A stretch of DNA of 64,000 nt, taken from the NCBI RefSeq assembly GCF_016786255.1, contig NZ_JADMKT010000073.1:1-64000 (forward strand). Reading direction: 5' to 3'. The number at the start of each line of letters is the position of its first letter. Within the stretch, counting starts at the first letter, position 1. The stretch is from Robertkochia sediminum. GTDB taxonomy: Bacteria > Bacteroidota > Bacteroidia > Flavobacteriales > Flavobacteriaceae. The notes under the pieces are model-generated. The model was not told the origin of the DNA, searched no databases, and saw only the letters and a program-made list of their open reading frames with translations. Both the position numbers and the translations under genes were made by a program. Positions 1 through 8,068 of the stretch are shown piece by piece.

Positions 1-686
1 AGTTCTTTACGGGTTAAGAACTCCCTTTCCTTTTGTTGAAGCCTCACCTTAAAGTTGTAAAAGGGATCCTGGTCGATCCAACCGTTGGCATAGCATATCC
101 TTACGATCTTCTTGAAATACGCCAGGTATTTCATGGCCGAGTTATGTGCAAGATCCTTTTCAGTTTTTAAGAAGTAGATAAAGGCATTGATGAAAGTCAA
201 TTCGACACGCTTTACACTCATGTCTTCCAGGTTGTATTCCGCTTTGATGAATTCGGTAAGATGGCTTTTCGTGGTCTTGTAGCGCTGAAGGGTGCGAAAG
301 GAAAAGTCTTTGCCCACCAATTGCTCCATCTTTTGATTGTGGGTTTCGAATACCTCAAGAATGTTATGTCGGCTTTCCTCCAGGCCTACAAGCCTGTTTC
401 TGATCCTGATCGCGCTAATCTCTTCTTCCTGGTCCAGTAGTTCCTGATAGGCCCGGAAAACGTGTTTTCTGAGGATGTCCAAATGATGGTTGACGCGCTT
501 TGCCTCTGCTGAATGTCCCATCACCTTATTGGCTTTTGCATTCCACTTACCGAGCGGAACACTTAAGAAGGTGCTCGCTTCGGCGCGTTTTCCACTATAC
601 GTAATGCGTAAATAGACCGTAGCCTTAGTAGCATTTTTATTCCTGCTTTTTCTGATGTAGAACAATATGGATAGAAGATCCTGCAT
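1..686 (-). CDS. Tyrosine-type site-specific integrase, N-terminal part (cut by window edge)
   Basis: This reading frame runs leftward from an ATG at 686-684 and stays open to base 1, giving about 228 residues without a stop. It begins MQDLLSILFYIRKSRNK and continues through an arm-type DNA-binding segment (about residues 1-95, with WNAKANKVMG) and a SAM-like core-binding segment (about 115-210, with FINAFIYFLKTEKDLAHNSA and WIDQDPFYNF). This is the layout of the Bacteroidota phage and conjugative-transposon integrases. The catalytic domain with the R-H-R-Y residues would lie beyond the window. Integrases of this family insert or excise mobile elements, often at tRNA genes, and others invert DNA switches. 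A tRNA-Leu gene with its 3' end facing this gene lies 240 bases away. The start codon is 3 bases from one arm of a 12-bp inverted repeat. Identity as an integrase is firm; what it moves cannot be seen. Confidence 0.88.
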   Translation of the reverse strand, partial: MQDLLSILFYIRKSRNKNATKATVYLRITYSGKRAEASTFLSVPLGKWNAKANKVMGHSAEAKRVNHHLDILRKHVFRAYQELLDQEEEISAIRIRNRLVGLEESRHNILEVFETHNQKMEQLVGKDFSFRTLQRYKTTKSHLTEFIKAEYNLEDMSVKRVELTFINAFIYFLKTEKDLAHNSAMKYLAYFKKIVRICYANGWIDQDPFYNFKVRLQQKEREFLTRKE

Positions 687-689
687 TTT

Positions 690-784
690 GTGCGCCCGAA
701 TTACACTTAAATATAGCTGAAAACTACGTTATAAAAAAGTGGGAGTGCCTAGGTTTTACAGGGGTTTAGCGCATTCGGGCGCAC
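690..784. repeat. 12-bp perfect inverted repeat upstream of the integrase
   Basis: GTGCGCCCGAAT at 690-701 is matched by its exact reverse complement at 773-784, separated by 71 bp. The inner arm ends three bases from the integrase ATG, and the outer arm is followed by six T residues. The internal segment holds only weak -7-like boxes: TATATTTA reading toward the integrase and TAGGTTTT reading away. It could be an invertible promoter segment, recombinase binding arms, or a long-loop hairpin in the leader. Confidence 0.7.
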
Positions 785-867
785 TTTTTTGGCGCCGGAG
801 ACCAGTGCCACCGAATTGCACCCTTTTAGGTTGAATTTAATTGATATCAATTAGAGGTAAGAAAAAG

Positions 868-904
868 AAAAACCCCGTAAACACTGGTGTTTTACGGGGT
901 TTTT
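868..904 (-). terminator. Rho-independent terminator after tRNA-Leu(CAA)
   Basis: A strong stem pairs AAAAACCCCGTAAA (868-881) with TTTACGGGGTTTTT (891-904). On the minus strand it ends in a U-run, just downstream of the tRNA. The A/T tracts on both sides also make it able to work in both directions. Confidence 0.85.
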
Positions 905-927
905 GATGTGAATTGAATTCTTAAAAG

Positions 928-1009
928 TACTCGAGGTGGGAATCGAACCCACACTCCCGAAAGAACTGGATTTTGAATCCAGCGCGTCTACCAATTCCGC
1001 CACTCGAGC
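928..1009 (-). tRNA. tRNA-Leu (anticodon CAA)
   Basis: The minus strand folds as an 82-base class II tRNA. The acceptor arm is GCTCGAG with CTCGAGT and discriminator A at 928. The D-loop region carries TGGTAGACGCG, the anticodon stem CTGGA/TCCAG holds loop TTCAAAA (anticodon CAA, reading UUG), there is a short variable arm, and the T arm reads GGGTTCGATTCCC. CCA is not encoded. Its 3' end faces the integrase gene at the window edge. Confidence 0.95.
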
Positions 1010-1020
1010 ATTTGAGACTG

Positions 1021-1028
1021 CAAAACTA
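1021..1028 (-). promoter_or_regulatory. Promoter -7 box for tRNA-Leu(CAA)
   Basis: On the minus strand this reads TAGTTTTG, a match to the Bacteroidota -7 consensus TAnnTTTG. It would place the transcript start a few bases before the tRNA 5' end. A TTTG (minus) at 1051-1054 is the nearest -33 candidate, with a rather long 22-bp spacer. Confidence 0.6.
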
Positions 1029-1073
1029 TAAAATTATTTTATTTGCCACCCAAAAAATACTAAGATTTATATG

Positions 1074-1102
1074 TTGCCACCACGAATAAATTTCTAAATT
1101 TG
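1074..1102 (+). promoter_or_regulatory. Promoter of prs-rplY
   Basis: TTG at 1074-1076 and TAAATTTG at 1095-1102 are separated by 18 bp, which fits the Bacteroidota primary sigma factor consensus. The start of transcription would fall near 1109, leaving a leader of about 45 bases before prs. Confidence 0.75.
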
Positions 1103-1154
1103 CACCCTGTTTATAACGACACAACATTAACGAACTACTAAACAGAACATTAAG

Positions 1155-2096
1155 ATGCCATATTCAGTGCCGGAACCTAAGATCTTCGCCTGTACACAGA
1201 GCCAGGAATTAGGGCATAAAATTGCGAAAGCATTTGGACAAGAATTAGGAAAAGTAAACATTTCAAGGTACAGCGACGGTGAGTTTCAGCCGTCCTTCGA
1301 AGAGTCGGTACGTGGAGCCCGTGTTTTTATTATCGGATCTACCCACCCAAGCTCAGACAACCTCATGGAAATGCTCCTTATGCTGGATGCGGCCAAAAGG
1401 GCTTCGGCCCGGCACATTACTGCCGTGATGCCATACTTCGGTTGGGCACGTCAGGATAGAAAAGACAAACCAAGAGTTCCGATAGGAGCTAAGATGGTAG
1501 CCAAAGTGCTGGAAGCAGCCGGAGCTACCCGTATTATAACCATGGACCTGCACGCAGACCAGATCCAGGGATTCTTTGAAAGACCGGTAGACCACCTGTT
1601 CGCGTCGACCGTCTTCCTGCCCTACCTGGAAAGCCTGAAACTGGAGAACCTTACCGTAGCTTCTCCTGACATGGGTGGATCGAAACGTGCGTACGCATAT
1701 TCGAAATTCCTCCAGAGCGAAGTGGTTATCTGTTATAAGCAGCGTAAAAAAGCCAATGTGATCGATCACATGGAGCTTATTGGTGAGGTAGCAGGACGCC
1801 ACGTGGTATTGGTAGACGATATGGTCGATACCGCCGGAACCCTGACCAAAGCAGCCGACCTGATGATGGAGCGCGGTGCCCTTAGCGTTAGAGCTATTAC
1901 CACCCACGCCATCCTTTCAGGAAACGCCTATGAGCGTATCGAGAACTCTAAGCTCACCGAGCTTATCGTGACCGATTCGATCCCGCTGAGACAGGAAAGC
2001 GAAAAGATCAAAGTACTTACCTGTGCTAATCTTTTTGCCGATGTGATGCACCGCGTGCACCACAATACTTCGATCGCATCGAAGTTTTTAATGTAG
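1155..2096 (+). CDS. prs: Ribose-phosphate pyrophosphokinase (PRPP synthetase)
   Basis: This 313-residue cytosolic enzyme transfers pyrophosphate from ATP to ribose 5-phosphate. It makes PRPP for purine, pyrimidine, histidine, tryptophan and NAD synthesis. The N-terminal half has the RYSDGEFQPSFEESVRG segment and PYFGWARQDRK, the ATP-side loop. DLHADQIQGFF is the divalent metal site near residue 132, and VVLVDDMVDTAGTL near 218 is the PRPP-binding signature. The length matches the class I family (about 310-320). The ATG at 1155 follows a clear promoter. rplY starts 25 bases downstream, so the two probably share a transcript that ends at the hairpin at 2744-2776. Confidence 0.97.
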   Translation: MPYSVPEPKIFACTQSQELGHKIAKAFGQELGKVNISRYSDGEFQPSFEESVRGARVFIIGSTHPSSDNLMEMLLMLDAAKRASARHITAVMPYFGWARQDRKDKPRVPIGAKMVAKVLEAAGATRIITMDLHADQIQGFFERPVDHLFASTVFLPYLESLKLENLTVASPDMGGSKRAYAYSKFLQSEVVICYKQRKKANVIDHMELIGEVAGRHVVLVDDMVDTAGTLTKAADLMMERGALSVRAITTHAILSGNAYERIENSKLTELIVTDSIPLRQESEKIKVLTCANLFADVMHRVHHNTSIASKFLM

Positions 2097-2121
2097 AATA
2101 TTAATTTAATTAGTTTTTATA

Positions 2122-2724
2122 ATGAAGTCTATCACTATTGAAGGATCTCAAAGAGAAAGCGTGGGCAAGTCAGCGACTAAAGCCTTACGTAATGCTGGGA
2201 AGGTTCCTTGCGTGCTTTACGGAGGGGATAAGCCACTGCACTTTTCAGCAGATAACCTGGCCTTTAAGGACCTGGTTTACACTCCAAACGCACACACCGT
2301 GGTGATCAAGTTGGAGGATGGTAAGGAGTACAATGCGATCTTACAGGACATTCAATTTCACCCTGTAAGCGATGCTATTCTGCACATCGACTTCTATCAG
2401 TTACACGATGATAAAGAAGTTACCATCGAAATTCCTGTTAGAAAATTAGGTAACTCTCCTGGAGTTATTGCCGGTGGGGTACTACGTATCAACAACCGTA
2501 AGCTTAAGGTTAAAGCACTTCCTGCTAACCTTCCTGATTTTATCGATGCTGACGTTTCTGAACTACAGATCGGTAACAAACTTTATGTTACTGCTATCCC
2601 ACAAGAGAACTTTAAGATCATGCACCCGGATAACACCGTTGTATGTCAGGTAAGAATCTCTCGTGCTGCGATGAAAGCTGCTCAGGAAGCTGCAAAAGCA
2701 GAAAAAGAGGCTGCCAAGAAGTAA
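2122..2724 (+). CDS. rplY: 50S ribosomal protein L25/general stress protein Ctc
   Basis: This 200-residue protein has the two-domain Ctc/TL5 form. An N-terminal L25 beta-barrel that binds 5S rRNA (starting [13 protein letters not shown] and containing VPCVLYGG) is followed by the C-terminal domain with [19 protein letters not shown] and [12 protein letters not shown]. The last 25 residues are a lysine/alanine-rich tail. It stabilises the 5S rRNA region of the large ribosomal subunit. It lies 25 bases after prs and before pth. prs-ctc-pth neighbours are also known from other bacteria, for example Bacillus. A strong terminator follows directly. Confidence 0.95.
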   Translation: MKSITIEGSQRESVGKSATKALRNAGKVPCVLYGGDKPLHFSADNLAFKDLVYTPNAHTVVIKLEDGKEYNAILQDIQFHPVSDAILHIDFYQLHDDKEVTIEIPVRKLGNSPGVIAGGVLRINNRKLKVKALPANLPDFIDADVSELQIGNKLYVTAIPQENFKIMHPDNTVVCQVRISRAAMKAAQEAAKAEKEAAKK

Positions 2725-2743
2725 TTTCAAGATATACTCTTTT

Positions 2744-2776
2744 AAAAGCACCCCTTCAATTCGGGGTGCTTTTTTA
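2744..2776 (+). terminator. Rho-independent terminator after rplY
   Basis: AAAAGCACCCC (2744-2754) pairs with GGGGTGCTTTT (2763-2773) around an 8-base loop, followed by more T residues. It closes the prs-rplY unit. The -7 box for pth overlaps its T-tract. Confidence 0.9.
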
Positions 2777-2782
2777 TTTTTG
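2775..2782 (+). promoter_or_regulatory. -7 box for pth, which decides its start
   Basis: TATTTTTG fits TAnnTTTG exactly. Its last G is the first base of a GTG codon in frame with pth at 2782. If this box is used, transcription starts near 2789, so that GTG cannot be the translation start. Confidence 0.6.
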
Positions 2783-2796
2783 TGAAAAACCATCTC

Positions 2797-3420
2797 ATGC
2801 TCGAATCCCTTTTAAAAAGGCTTGGAGTCGTAAAACAAGACAGTACACCGGATATGAAAAAGTTCCTGATCGCCGGTTTGGGGAATATCGGACCCAAATA
2901 CGAGAATACGCGTCATAATATCGGATTCAAAGTGCTCGATGCGCTGGCTGAAGAGACCGGGGCTACCTTTGAAACCAAAAAGCTGGGTGATCTTGCGACC
3001 TTCCGCTATAAAGGACGCACCTTTATCCTGCTCAAGCCCAGTACCTATATGAACCTCTCAGGAAAGGCCATTCAGTACTGGATGAAAATGGAAAAGATAC
3101 AGCCGGAGAACCTCCTGGTGGTCACCGACGATATCAACCTTCCCTTCGGGACCCTTCGCCTGAAAGCCAAAGGCAGCGATGGCGGACATAACGGACTCAA
3201 AGACATTCAGGAGAAATTAGGCACGACCAAATACAACCGTTTTCGCTTTGGGGTAGGTGCCGATTTCGCCAAAGGCCGACAAGTGGATTACGTGCTTGGG
3301 GAATGGAATGACGAAGAGAGTGCCAAGATGAAAGAGCGCCTCGAGCGCAGTGCGGCCCTCGTGCGTTCCTACGGTACCGCCGGAATGGCCAATACCATGA
3401 ATACCTTTAACAATACCTGA
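2797..3420 (+). CDS. pth: Peptidyl-tRNA hydrolase
   Basis: Pth frees tRNA from peptidyl-tRNA that has dropped off ribosomes. The conserved core begins MKKFLIAGLGNIGPKYENTR, with the catalytic His in NTRHNIGF, the motif KPSTYMNLSGKAI, and VTDDINLPFGTLRLK followed by GSDGGHNGLKDI. The family is about 190 residues. The ATG at 2797 gives a 19-residue extension before the core, and the ATG at 2854 would start exactly at it. I chose 2797 because the -7 box at 2775-2782 rules out the earlier GTG at 2782, but 2854 is also quite possible. The gene ends at 3420, directly abutting the stop of the convergent lipoprotein gene, so no terminator fits between them. Confidence 0.93.
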   Translation: MLESLLKRLGVVKQDSTPDMKKFLIAGLGNIGPKYENTRHNIGFKVLDALAEETGATFETKKLGDLATFRYKGRTFILLKPSTYMNLSGKAIQYWMKMEKIQPENLLVVTDDINLPFGTLRLKAKGSDGGHNGLKDIQEKLGTTKYNRFRFGVGADFAKGRQVDYVLGEWNDEESAKMKERLERSAALVRSYGTAGMANTMNTFNNT

Positions 3421-4128
3421 TCAATTCGCGATCACGAATTGCGATACCTCCGAGGTCGAACTATTGCCTTCAAGGTCTGTGGTGATCACCCTCCAGTAGT
3501 ATGTGGAGCCACTACTGAGGTTGTTAACCGTAAACCTTTGTGAGCTTGTGGAACCTGCCTGCTGGGCAGGAGGATCCTGGGTGTCGAGTAACACCTCATA
3601 GAATCCGATATCGCCATCGACATCGGCGCCTTCCCATCTTAGTTCGAGACTACTGCCGCCACTTAAATTGAGGTTGGCTCCCGAAGAGGGATAAATAAGA
3701 TCTGCCGGAAACGGCGCATGGGCTACCACCCCATCACCGGCATTGAAGAACCTCCAGGATTCACTGGCTGCCGTCCCCGAATTTCCGCTTCCGCTGGCCG
3801 TGACACTCCACATATAAGGCATGCCTCGCTCCAGGGCGATTCCGATGGAGGTCGACGTGGTGGTTTCTGTCACCTCTGAGCGTCCGGAAAGCAGGTTGAG
3901 CACCCTTATGGTGTAACTTACCGTATTGCTGGAGCGCTCCCATCTAAATACGATCTCCGAAATGTTGGGGTCGGTCTGACTTATCGTGCCCTCGAAACAT
4001 TCACTGTTATTTTCCGGAAAACTGAGTTGCGGCGCCGTTGGAGGTGAAGGTGCGTCCTCACCATCGCCACCACAGGAAGTGGTAAGCAACACCCCCAGGA
4101 TGCATATGGAAGTTATTAACTTTTTCAT
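3421..4128 (-). CDS. Secreted lipoprotein with two fibronectin type III-like domains
   Basis: The 235-residue product begins MKKLITSICILGVLLTTSCGG, a lipoprotein signal with lipobox TTSC, so it should be anchored in a membrane by Cys19. After a short acidic/proline linker come two beta-sandwich repeats (about residues 35-130 and 145-235) with FN3-like features: FRWERSSNTVSYTIRV and PYMWSVTA in the first, LELRWEGADVDGDI and YYWRVITTD in the second. Its start overlaps the stop of the large protease gene by 4 bases (ATGA), so the two are translated together. A role as surface anchor, partner or substrate-binding companion of the protease is inference. No enzyme motif is visible. Confidence 0.8.
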   Translation of the reverse strand: MKKLITSICILGVLLTTSCGGDGEDAPSPPTAPQLSFPENNSECFEGTISQTDPNISEIVFRWERSSNTVSYTIRVLNLLSGRSEVTETTTSTSIGIALERGMPYMWSVTASGSGNSGTAASESWRFFNAGDGVVAHAPFPADLIYPSSGANLNLSGGSSLELRWEGADVDGDIGFYEVLLDTQDPPAQQAGSTSSQRFTVNNLSSGSTYYWRVITTDLEGNSSTSEVSQFVIAN

Positions 4129-7100
4129 TGCTTGATCAATTTGATGGTTTTTCGGGTGGTCTCTCCAACCACGTTCAAGAGGTATACCCCTGCAGGTAGT
4201 TCGGCCACAGAGGTGTCGACACGACCCGAACCATCTGTGGTCAGGTCTCTGCTCAGGGCGAGCTTTCCGGTGATGGAATATACCGATATGCTCAGGCTGG
4301 CCCCGCGTTCGGTGGTGCTGATGTTCAGTGTATTTCCAACCGGGTTGGGGAAGATGCTTAATCCGGAGCCTACGATAAACTCTTCTTTATAAACGCCCTG
4401 ACATGGCTTTGTAGTGCTTACCGCCAGGGTGTTTATCCCTTCGCTTAAATTTAGTTCGATGCGCTGTTCGGTGGTGGTGGTGGTCGTGCCGTTGAGGTCT
4501 ATGAAATACAATTCGCCCCCTTCGAGATCCAGCGTGACCCTTCTGGAAGCCAGATCGGGCCTGGAAAGCACGCTCAAAGGCTCCGGTTGAACGATCTCTA
4601 TTGTAAAGCACTGTTCGTAATCGGGTTCTCCGGCAACGGTAAAACACAGTTGGTAGGTGCCTGCTGTAATATTCTCGAAGGTCACCTCATTGGAGAAGTT
4701 CAAGGTTTGCTTTCCGTTGTTTCCGGTGAGGTTGGCGGTGTATTGCAGTTCCTGTGCTGTGGTAATGGTAATGCTCCCATCGCCCGTATTGCGGCAACTT
4801 TCACCCTCGGTGCGGATGAGGTAGTTCGATGCGGCCAGTGAAAATACCGAACACCCTTTAATATCTACTTTATCGCCTGCAGGGGTGTTGGGGCACTCAT
4901 CGTTCTCATCAAATACCCCGTCGCCATCTTCATCGTTCTTAAAGGCTCCGTTTACAAAGACTTCCAGGGAGAAACTGTTGATGGCGCCACCGTCAAGATC
5001 AAAATCATCGATCACGGTCAGGGTCCATGGCCCCATGATCGGGGTGCCTTTAAAAACAGCCAGGTCGTCTTTGGGGGCTACTACTCCGGAGATGGCCGGA
5101 TTGGCTCCGCAGGTGAGTGTTTCACCTTCATCGTCAAAGATCACATCAATATCACTGTTGTCCCCGCAAGGGTTTTGCGCCAGCGTGATCGTGGTCCCGT
5201 TGGGGGAGGTGAGTGTGAGCGTAAGGTCCTGAATATAGGTGTGGTCGATATTCACCCCTACCCGTAATTTGTTCAGGTCGCCTTCGCGGTCTACGATAAC
5301 AGTAGACGTTACGGTTTGTGGCCCTGTTGGAGGGATAGTCACCACGGTATTGTTCTCAAAGAGCACCGAATTTACCGCAATGGTGGTAAAGCTGAACGCA
5401 GGCGAAGGAGATCCCTGGCCACATTCGTTCACGGGCGATACCCTCCAGAAATACCCTGTATTTTCTGAGAGCTGTTCCGGGAGGTAGTTGACGTTTTCTG
5501 TGGTTGCCGATTCTATGATATTGCTGAAGCCGGCGTCGGTGGACACCTCTACCAGGTAGCCCGTGGTATTGGGAACGCCCTGCCAGGTGAGCTCGCTGTC
5601 TAAGAGGATGTCGCTACTGTTGTTCGACGGACTTACCAGCGTGGGTACTTCGAAGGTTCCGTTAAAGACATTGATCGTTATGGGATATTCCCGTACCGTG
5701 CCACCGGCGGCGGTGGCCACCAGGGTGAAGGTGTTTTCTCCGGTCGCTGCCTGGTCGGTATTGCTCACGGTTGCTGTGATATTGGTGTTGTTGCTGCTTG
5801 CGGTAGCACTGCTGAAATCTATCGCCAGTCCAGCGCTCACATTGGCAGCAGAAAAGGTAGTAGTCTCATTAAATCCGCCATAGGTGAGGTAGGTGAAGGG
5901 GATCTCCAGGGCATTGGGCTGACAAACACTGTACTCCAGCGAGGTCAGGTCGAGGGCAAATGCCGATTGCTGCAGGCTGATATTCCCCTGGTTGAGGGCA
6001 AAGAAAATGTTGTTGGCTGCCCTGACCATGATCCTTGCGTTATTGGACGCCACATCGGTAGGCATGACCACTTCCTGGTTGCCATCGTTCGGGGTGTCTT
6101 CTTCTATGATCACCGGGTTATCAAAATCACCGTTCACAACGAGAAGGATATCTACCAGGGTGGTGTTAAAAGGCTCGGCATTGGTGCCGGCTACATCCCA
6201 GGTTATGGTTTCCGGCTCCCCGGCCTGCAGGGTGGTGGATGTACTTTGAGAGGTGACCCGGAACGGACTGCCGGTATCGAAAACTTCAATATTGACATCG
6301 CCCCTGGCCGACTGGCCTCCGGCCTGATTGTTATCCCTTACCAGGATCGAAAAGTTGAGGTCCCTGGAAACGGTAGGGAGGATCTCCCATTCGGGAGAAA
6401 GATCGTTGTTGAGCAAACTCTGAGGATTGGGGAAGTACCTGTTCGGTGAGGTCGATGGGGTACGTGAACGAAATACCGGCCCGTCGGTCGCGGTGTTTAA
6501 CGGCGGTTGCAGGCTGATCTCATTGTCTTGTTGTTCCCAGCAAAAGGTGAGTGCATCATTATCGGCATCGGTAGCTGTTGCTTCAAGCACGAAGGGGGTG
6601 CCTGCAGGAATTTTATAGTTCGAAGGGGGAGTTAATACGGGTGCCGAATTAGACAGCGCTGTTACCGAAGCGCAGGTGCTGTTGCCCTGGGTGATGTTCT
6701 GCCAGATCTGCTGCACGCTTATCGCATGAAAATAATCGCCACTCTGTCCTGCCACGTTTGGCGGACAGATCCCGGCGTAGGCCATGATGGTCGATCCGCT
6801 GCCGGGCTCAACGGCCGTGATGGGCGTCCTGTTTTCCCCGCAGGAGTTGTTGAAGGTGTGGGTGGCTCCCAGCTGGTGTCCCATTTCGTGGGCTACAAAA
6901 TCGATATCAAAGAGATCGCCTTCGGGAACGCTGAGTCCGGTAACGCCACGTGCCTTATTATTGGTACAGGGTGAAGCCACCTGGGCAATTCCTCCGCCCC
7001 CGGTACTGAATACGTGACCTATGTCGTAATTGTTGAAGCCAATGGCATTATCGATGACCTCCTGGATCTCGTTGAGGAGGGCCGAACCATCGTTATTGGT

Positions 7101-7925
7101 CAGGCCATCGTTCTGGGCGTCCAGGAATATGATCTGGTCGTTATTGTCAATAATCTGCATGGTCAGAGCCAGATCGTTCTCAAAGATCCCGTTGACCCTG
7201 GTCATGGTGGTGTTCATAGCCGAGAGTACGGCTTCTTTTTGCTCGACTTCTGTGCCGGAGGCCACATTGGCCTGGTTGATGTGGTATTCGGAATATTCGC
7301 CCGTACACGCCAGGGCAAGCCTGAAGGTGCGCAGGGAGGTATCGTTAAAAGAACGCAGCTGGGTATTGGCTTTCTCCCTTGCTTCTGCGACCACCTTACC
7401 CTCGGTAAGGCATTGGTAGCTGTGTGGGTCTATCTGCGACTTGGCGGCCAGGTAAATGGTCTCACTGCCTTGAGAAACAGGATTGAGGTACCAAGAGGCA
7501 CTGCCGTCGCGTATCATACCGTGAAATCCGGTTTTGTCCATCGAAAAATAGATGCGCCTGCCGGGGTGGGTGAGCGAAATTCCCTGGTAGGATCTGATCC
7601 CGGGGAACTTTGCGGCAAGTTTTTCAGAAAGTACGCGGGTGCGCACTACACGGTATGATTCCATGGTGCCTTCGGGAGAAGGGAAAGCGATGGTGTTTCC
7701 TTCGATGACAGGATTTCCGGCCGGTGAGCGGTACGGACTCGCATCGAGCATAGCCTTTGCTGTTTTGGTTTGGAGGGTGTATGCCTGCGCCTGCTCTCCC
7801 GCAAGCAGGTCGTCGTGGTGCATAATGGTGTTACTGCTACTCCAGGGTTGCGGGTCCTGAGCCATGGCCGGAAGCAGGCAAAGAAGCAATACAGTAAGTA
7901 AAGAATAGTGTAAAAAGTTTTTCAT
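4125..7925 (-). CDS. Secreted reprolysin-like zinc metalloprotease with P domain and T9SS sorting domain
   Basis: This is a 1266-residue exported protein. Residues 1-22 form a signal peptide ending PAMAQ, followed by a propeptide-like region to about 200. The catalytic domain carries HEMGHQLGATHTF at about 346-358, the metzincin zinc site with its third His, and a Met-turn STIMAYAG. It is followed by beta-sandwich domains, an FN3-like segment (LTWQGVPNTTGYLVEVSTD), a proprotein-convertase P-like domain at about 870-990, and a calcium-binding thrombospondin-3-like stretch DEDGDGVFDENDECPN. The last 80 residues (LSIFPNPVGNTLNIS to TIKLIKQ) are a type A sorting domain of the type IX secretion system, so the protease should cross the outer membrane and be cell-attached or released. 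Its targets are unknown; nutrient protein degradation is a reasonable inference. The lipoprotein gene downstream overlaps by 4 bases. Confidence 0.9.
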   Translation of the reverse strand: MKNFLHYSLLTVLLLCLLPAMAQDPQPWSSSNTIMHHDDLLAGEQAQAYTLQTKTAKAMLDASPYRSPAGNPVIEGNTIAFPSPEGTMESYRVVRTRVLSEKLAAKFPGIRSYQGISLTHPGRRIYFSMDKTGFHGMIRDGSASWYLNPVSQGSETIYLAAKSQIDPHSYQCLTEGKVVAEAREKANTQLRSFNDTSLRTFRLALACTGEYSEYHINQANVASGTEVEQKEAVLSAMNTTMTRVNGIFENDLALTMQIIDNNDQIIFLDAQNDGLTNNDGSALLNEIQEVIDNAIGFNNYDIGHVFSTGGGGIAQVASPCTNNKARGVTGLSVPEGDLFDIDFVAHEMGHQLGATHTFNNSCGENRTPITAVEPGSGSTIMAYAGICPPNVAGQSGDYFHAISVQQIWQNITQGNSTCASVTALSNSAPVLTPPSNYKIPAGTPFVLEATATDADNDALTFCWEQQDNEISLQPPLNTATDGPVFRSRTPSTSPNRYFPNPQSLLNNDLSPEWEILPTVSRDLNFSILVRDNNQAGGQSARGDVNIEVFDTGSPFRVTSQSTSTTLQAGEPETITWDVAGTNAEPFNTTLVDILLVVNGDFDNPVIIEEDTPNDGNQEVVMPTDVASNNARIMVRAANNIFFALNQGNISLQQSAFALDLTSLEYSVCQPNALEIPFTYLTYGGFNETTTFSAANVSAGLAIDFSSATASSNNTNITATVSNTDQAATGENTFTLVATAAGGTVREYPITINVFNGTFEVPTLVSPSNNSSDILLDSELTWQGVPNTTGYLVEVSTDAGFSNIIESATTENVNYLPEQLSENTGYFWRVSPVNECGQGSPSPAFSFTTIAVNSVLFENNTVVTIPPTGPQTVTSTVIVDREGDLNKLRVGVNIDHTYIQDLTLTLTSPNGTTITLAQNPCGDNSDIDVIFDDEGETLTCGANPAISGVVAPKDDLAVFKGTPIMGPWTLTVIDDFDLDGGAINSFSLEVFVNGAFKNDEDGDGVFDENDECPNTPAGDKVDIKGCSVFSLAASNYLIRTEGESCRNTGDGSITITTAQELQYTANLTGNNGKQTLNFSNEVTFENITAGTYQLCFTVAGEPDYEQCFTIEIVQPEPLSVLSRPDLASRRVTLDLEGGELYFIDLNGTTTTTTEQRIELNLSEGINTLAVSTTKPCQGVYKEEFIVGSGLSIFPNPVGNTLNISTTERGASLSISVYSITGKLALSRDLTTDGSGRVDTSVAELPAGVYLLNVVGETTRKTIKLIKQ

Positions 7926-8035
7926 TCGTTATGCGTCTAATGCTAAATTTAAGAAAATCGGGGAGATGGGGTCTTAATTTGAGTTAAGGCTCGTTGAAAT
8001 AGTTATTTTTTCGGTTTATAATTTGTTAATTTGTG

Positions 8036-8049
8036 AACCTCACGAGGTT
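8036..8049. promoter_or_regulatory. Small inverted repeat ahead of ribF
   Basis: AACCTC-AC-GAGGTT is a perfect 6-bp inverted repeat with a 2-bp spacer. It lies 20 bases before the ribF start, right after a -7-like TTAATTTG at 8026-8033, so it would sit at the start of transcription. It could be an operator. There is no sign of an FMN riboswitch here. Confidence 0.3.
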
Positions 8050-8068
8050 TTAATTAAATAACGCTTAA

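Noticed and set aside
4125-7925. Many long open frames on the plus strand across the protease gene
   Set aside because: They are shadows of the minus-strand coding sequence. None has a recognisable product, and the minus frame has clear domain motifs throughout.
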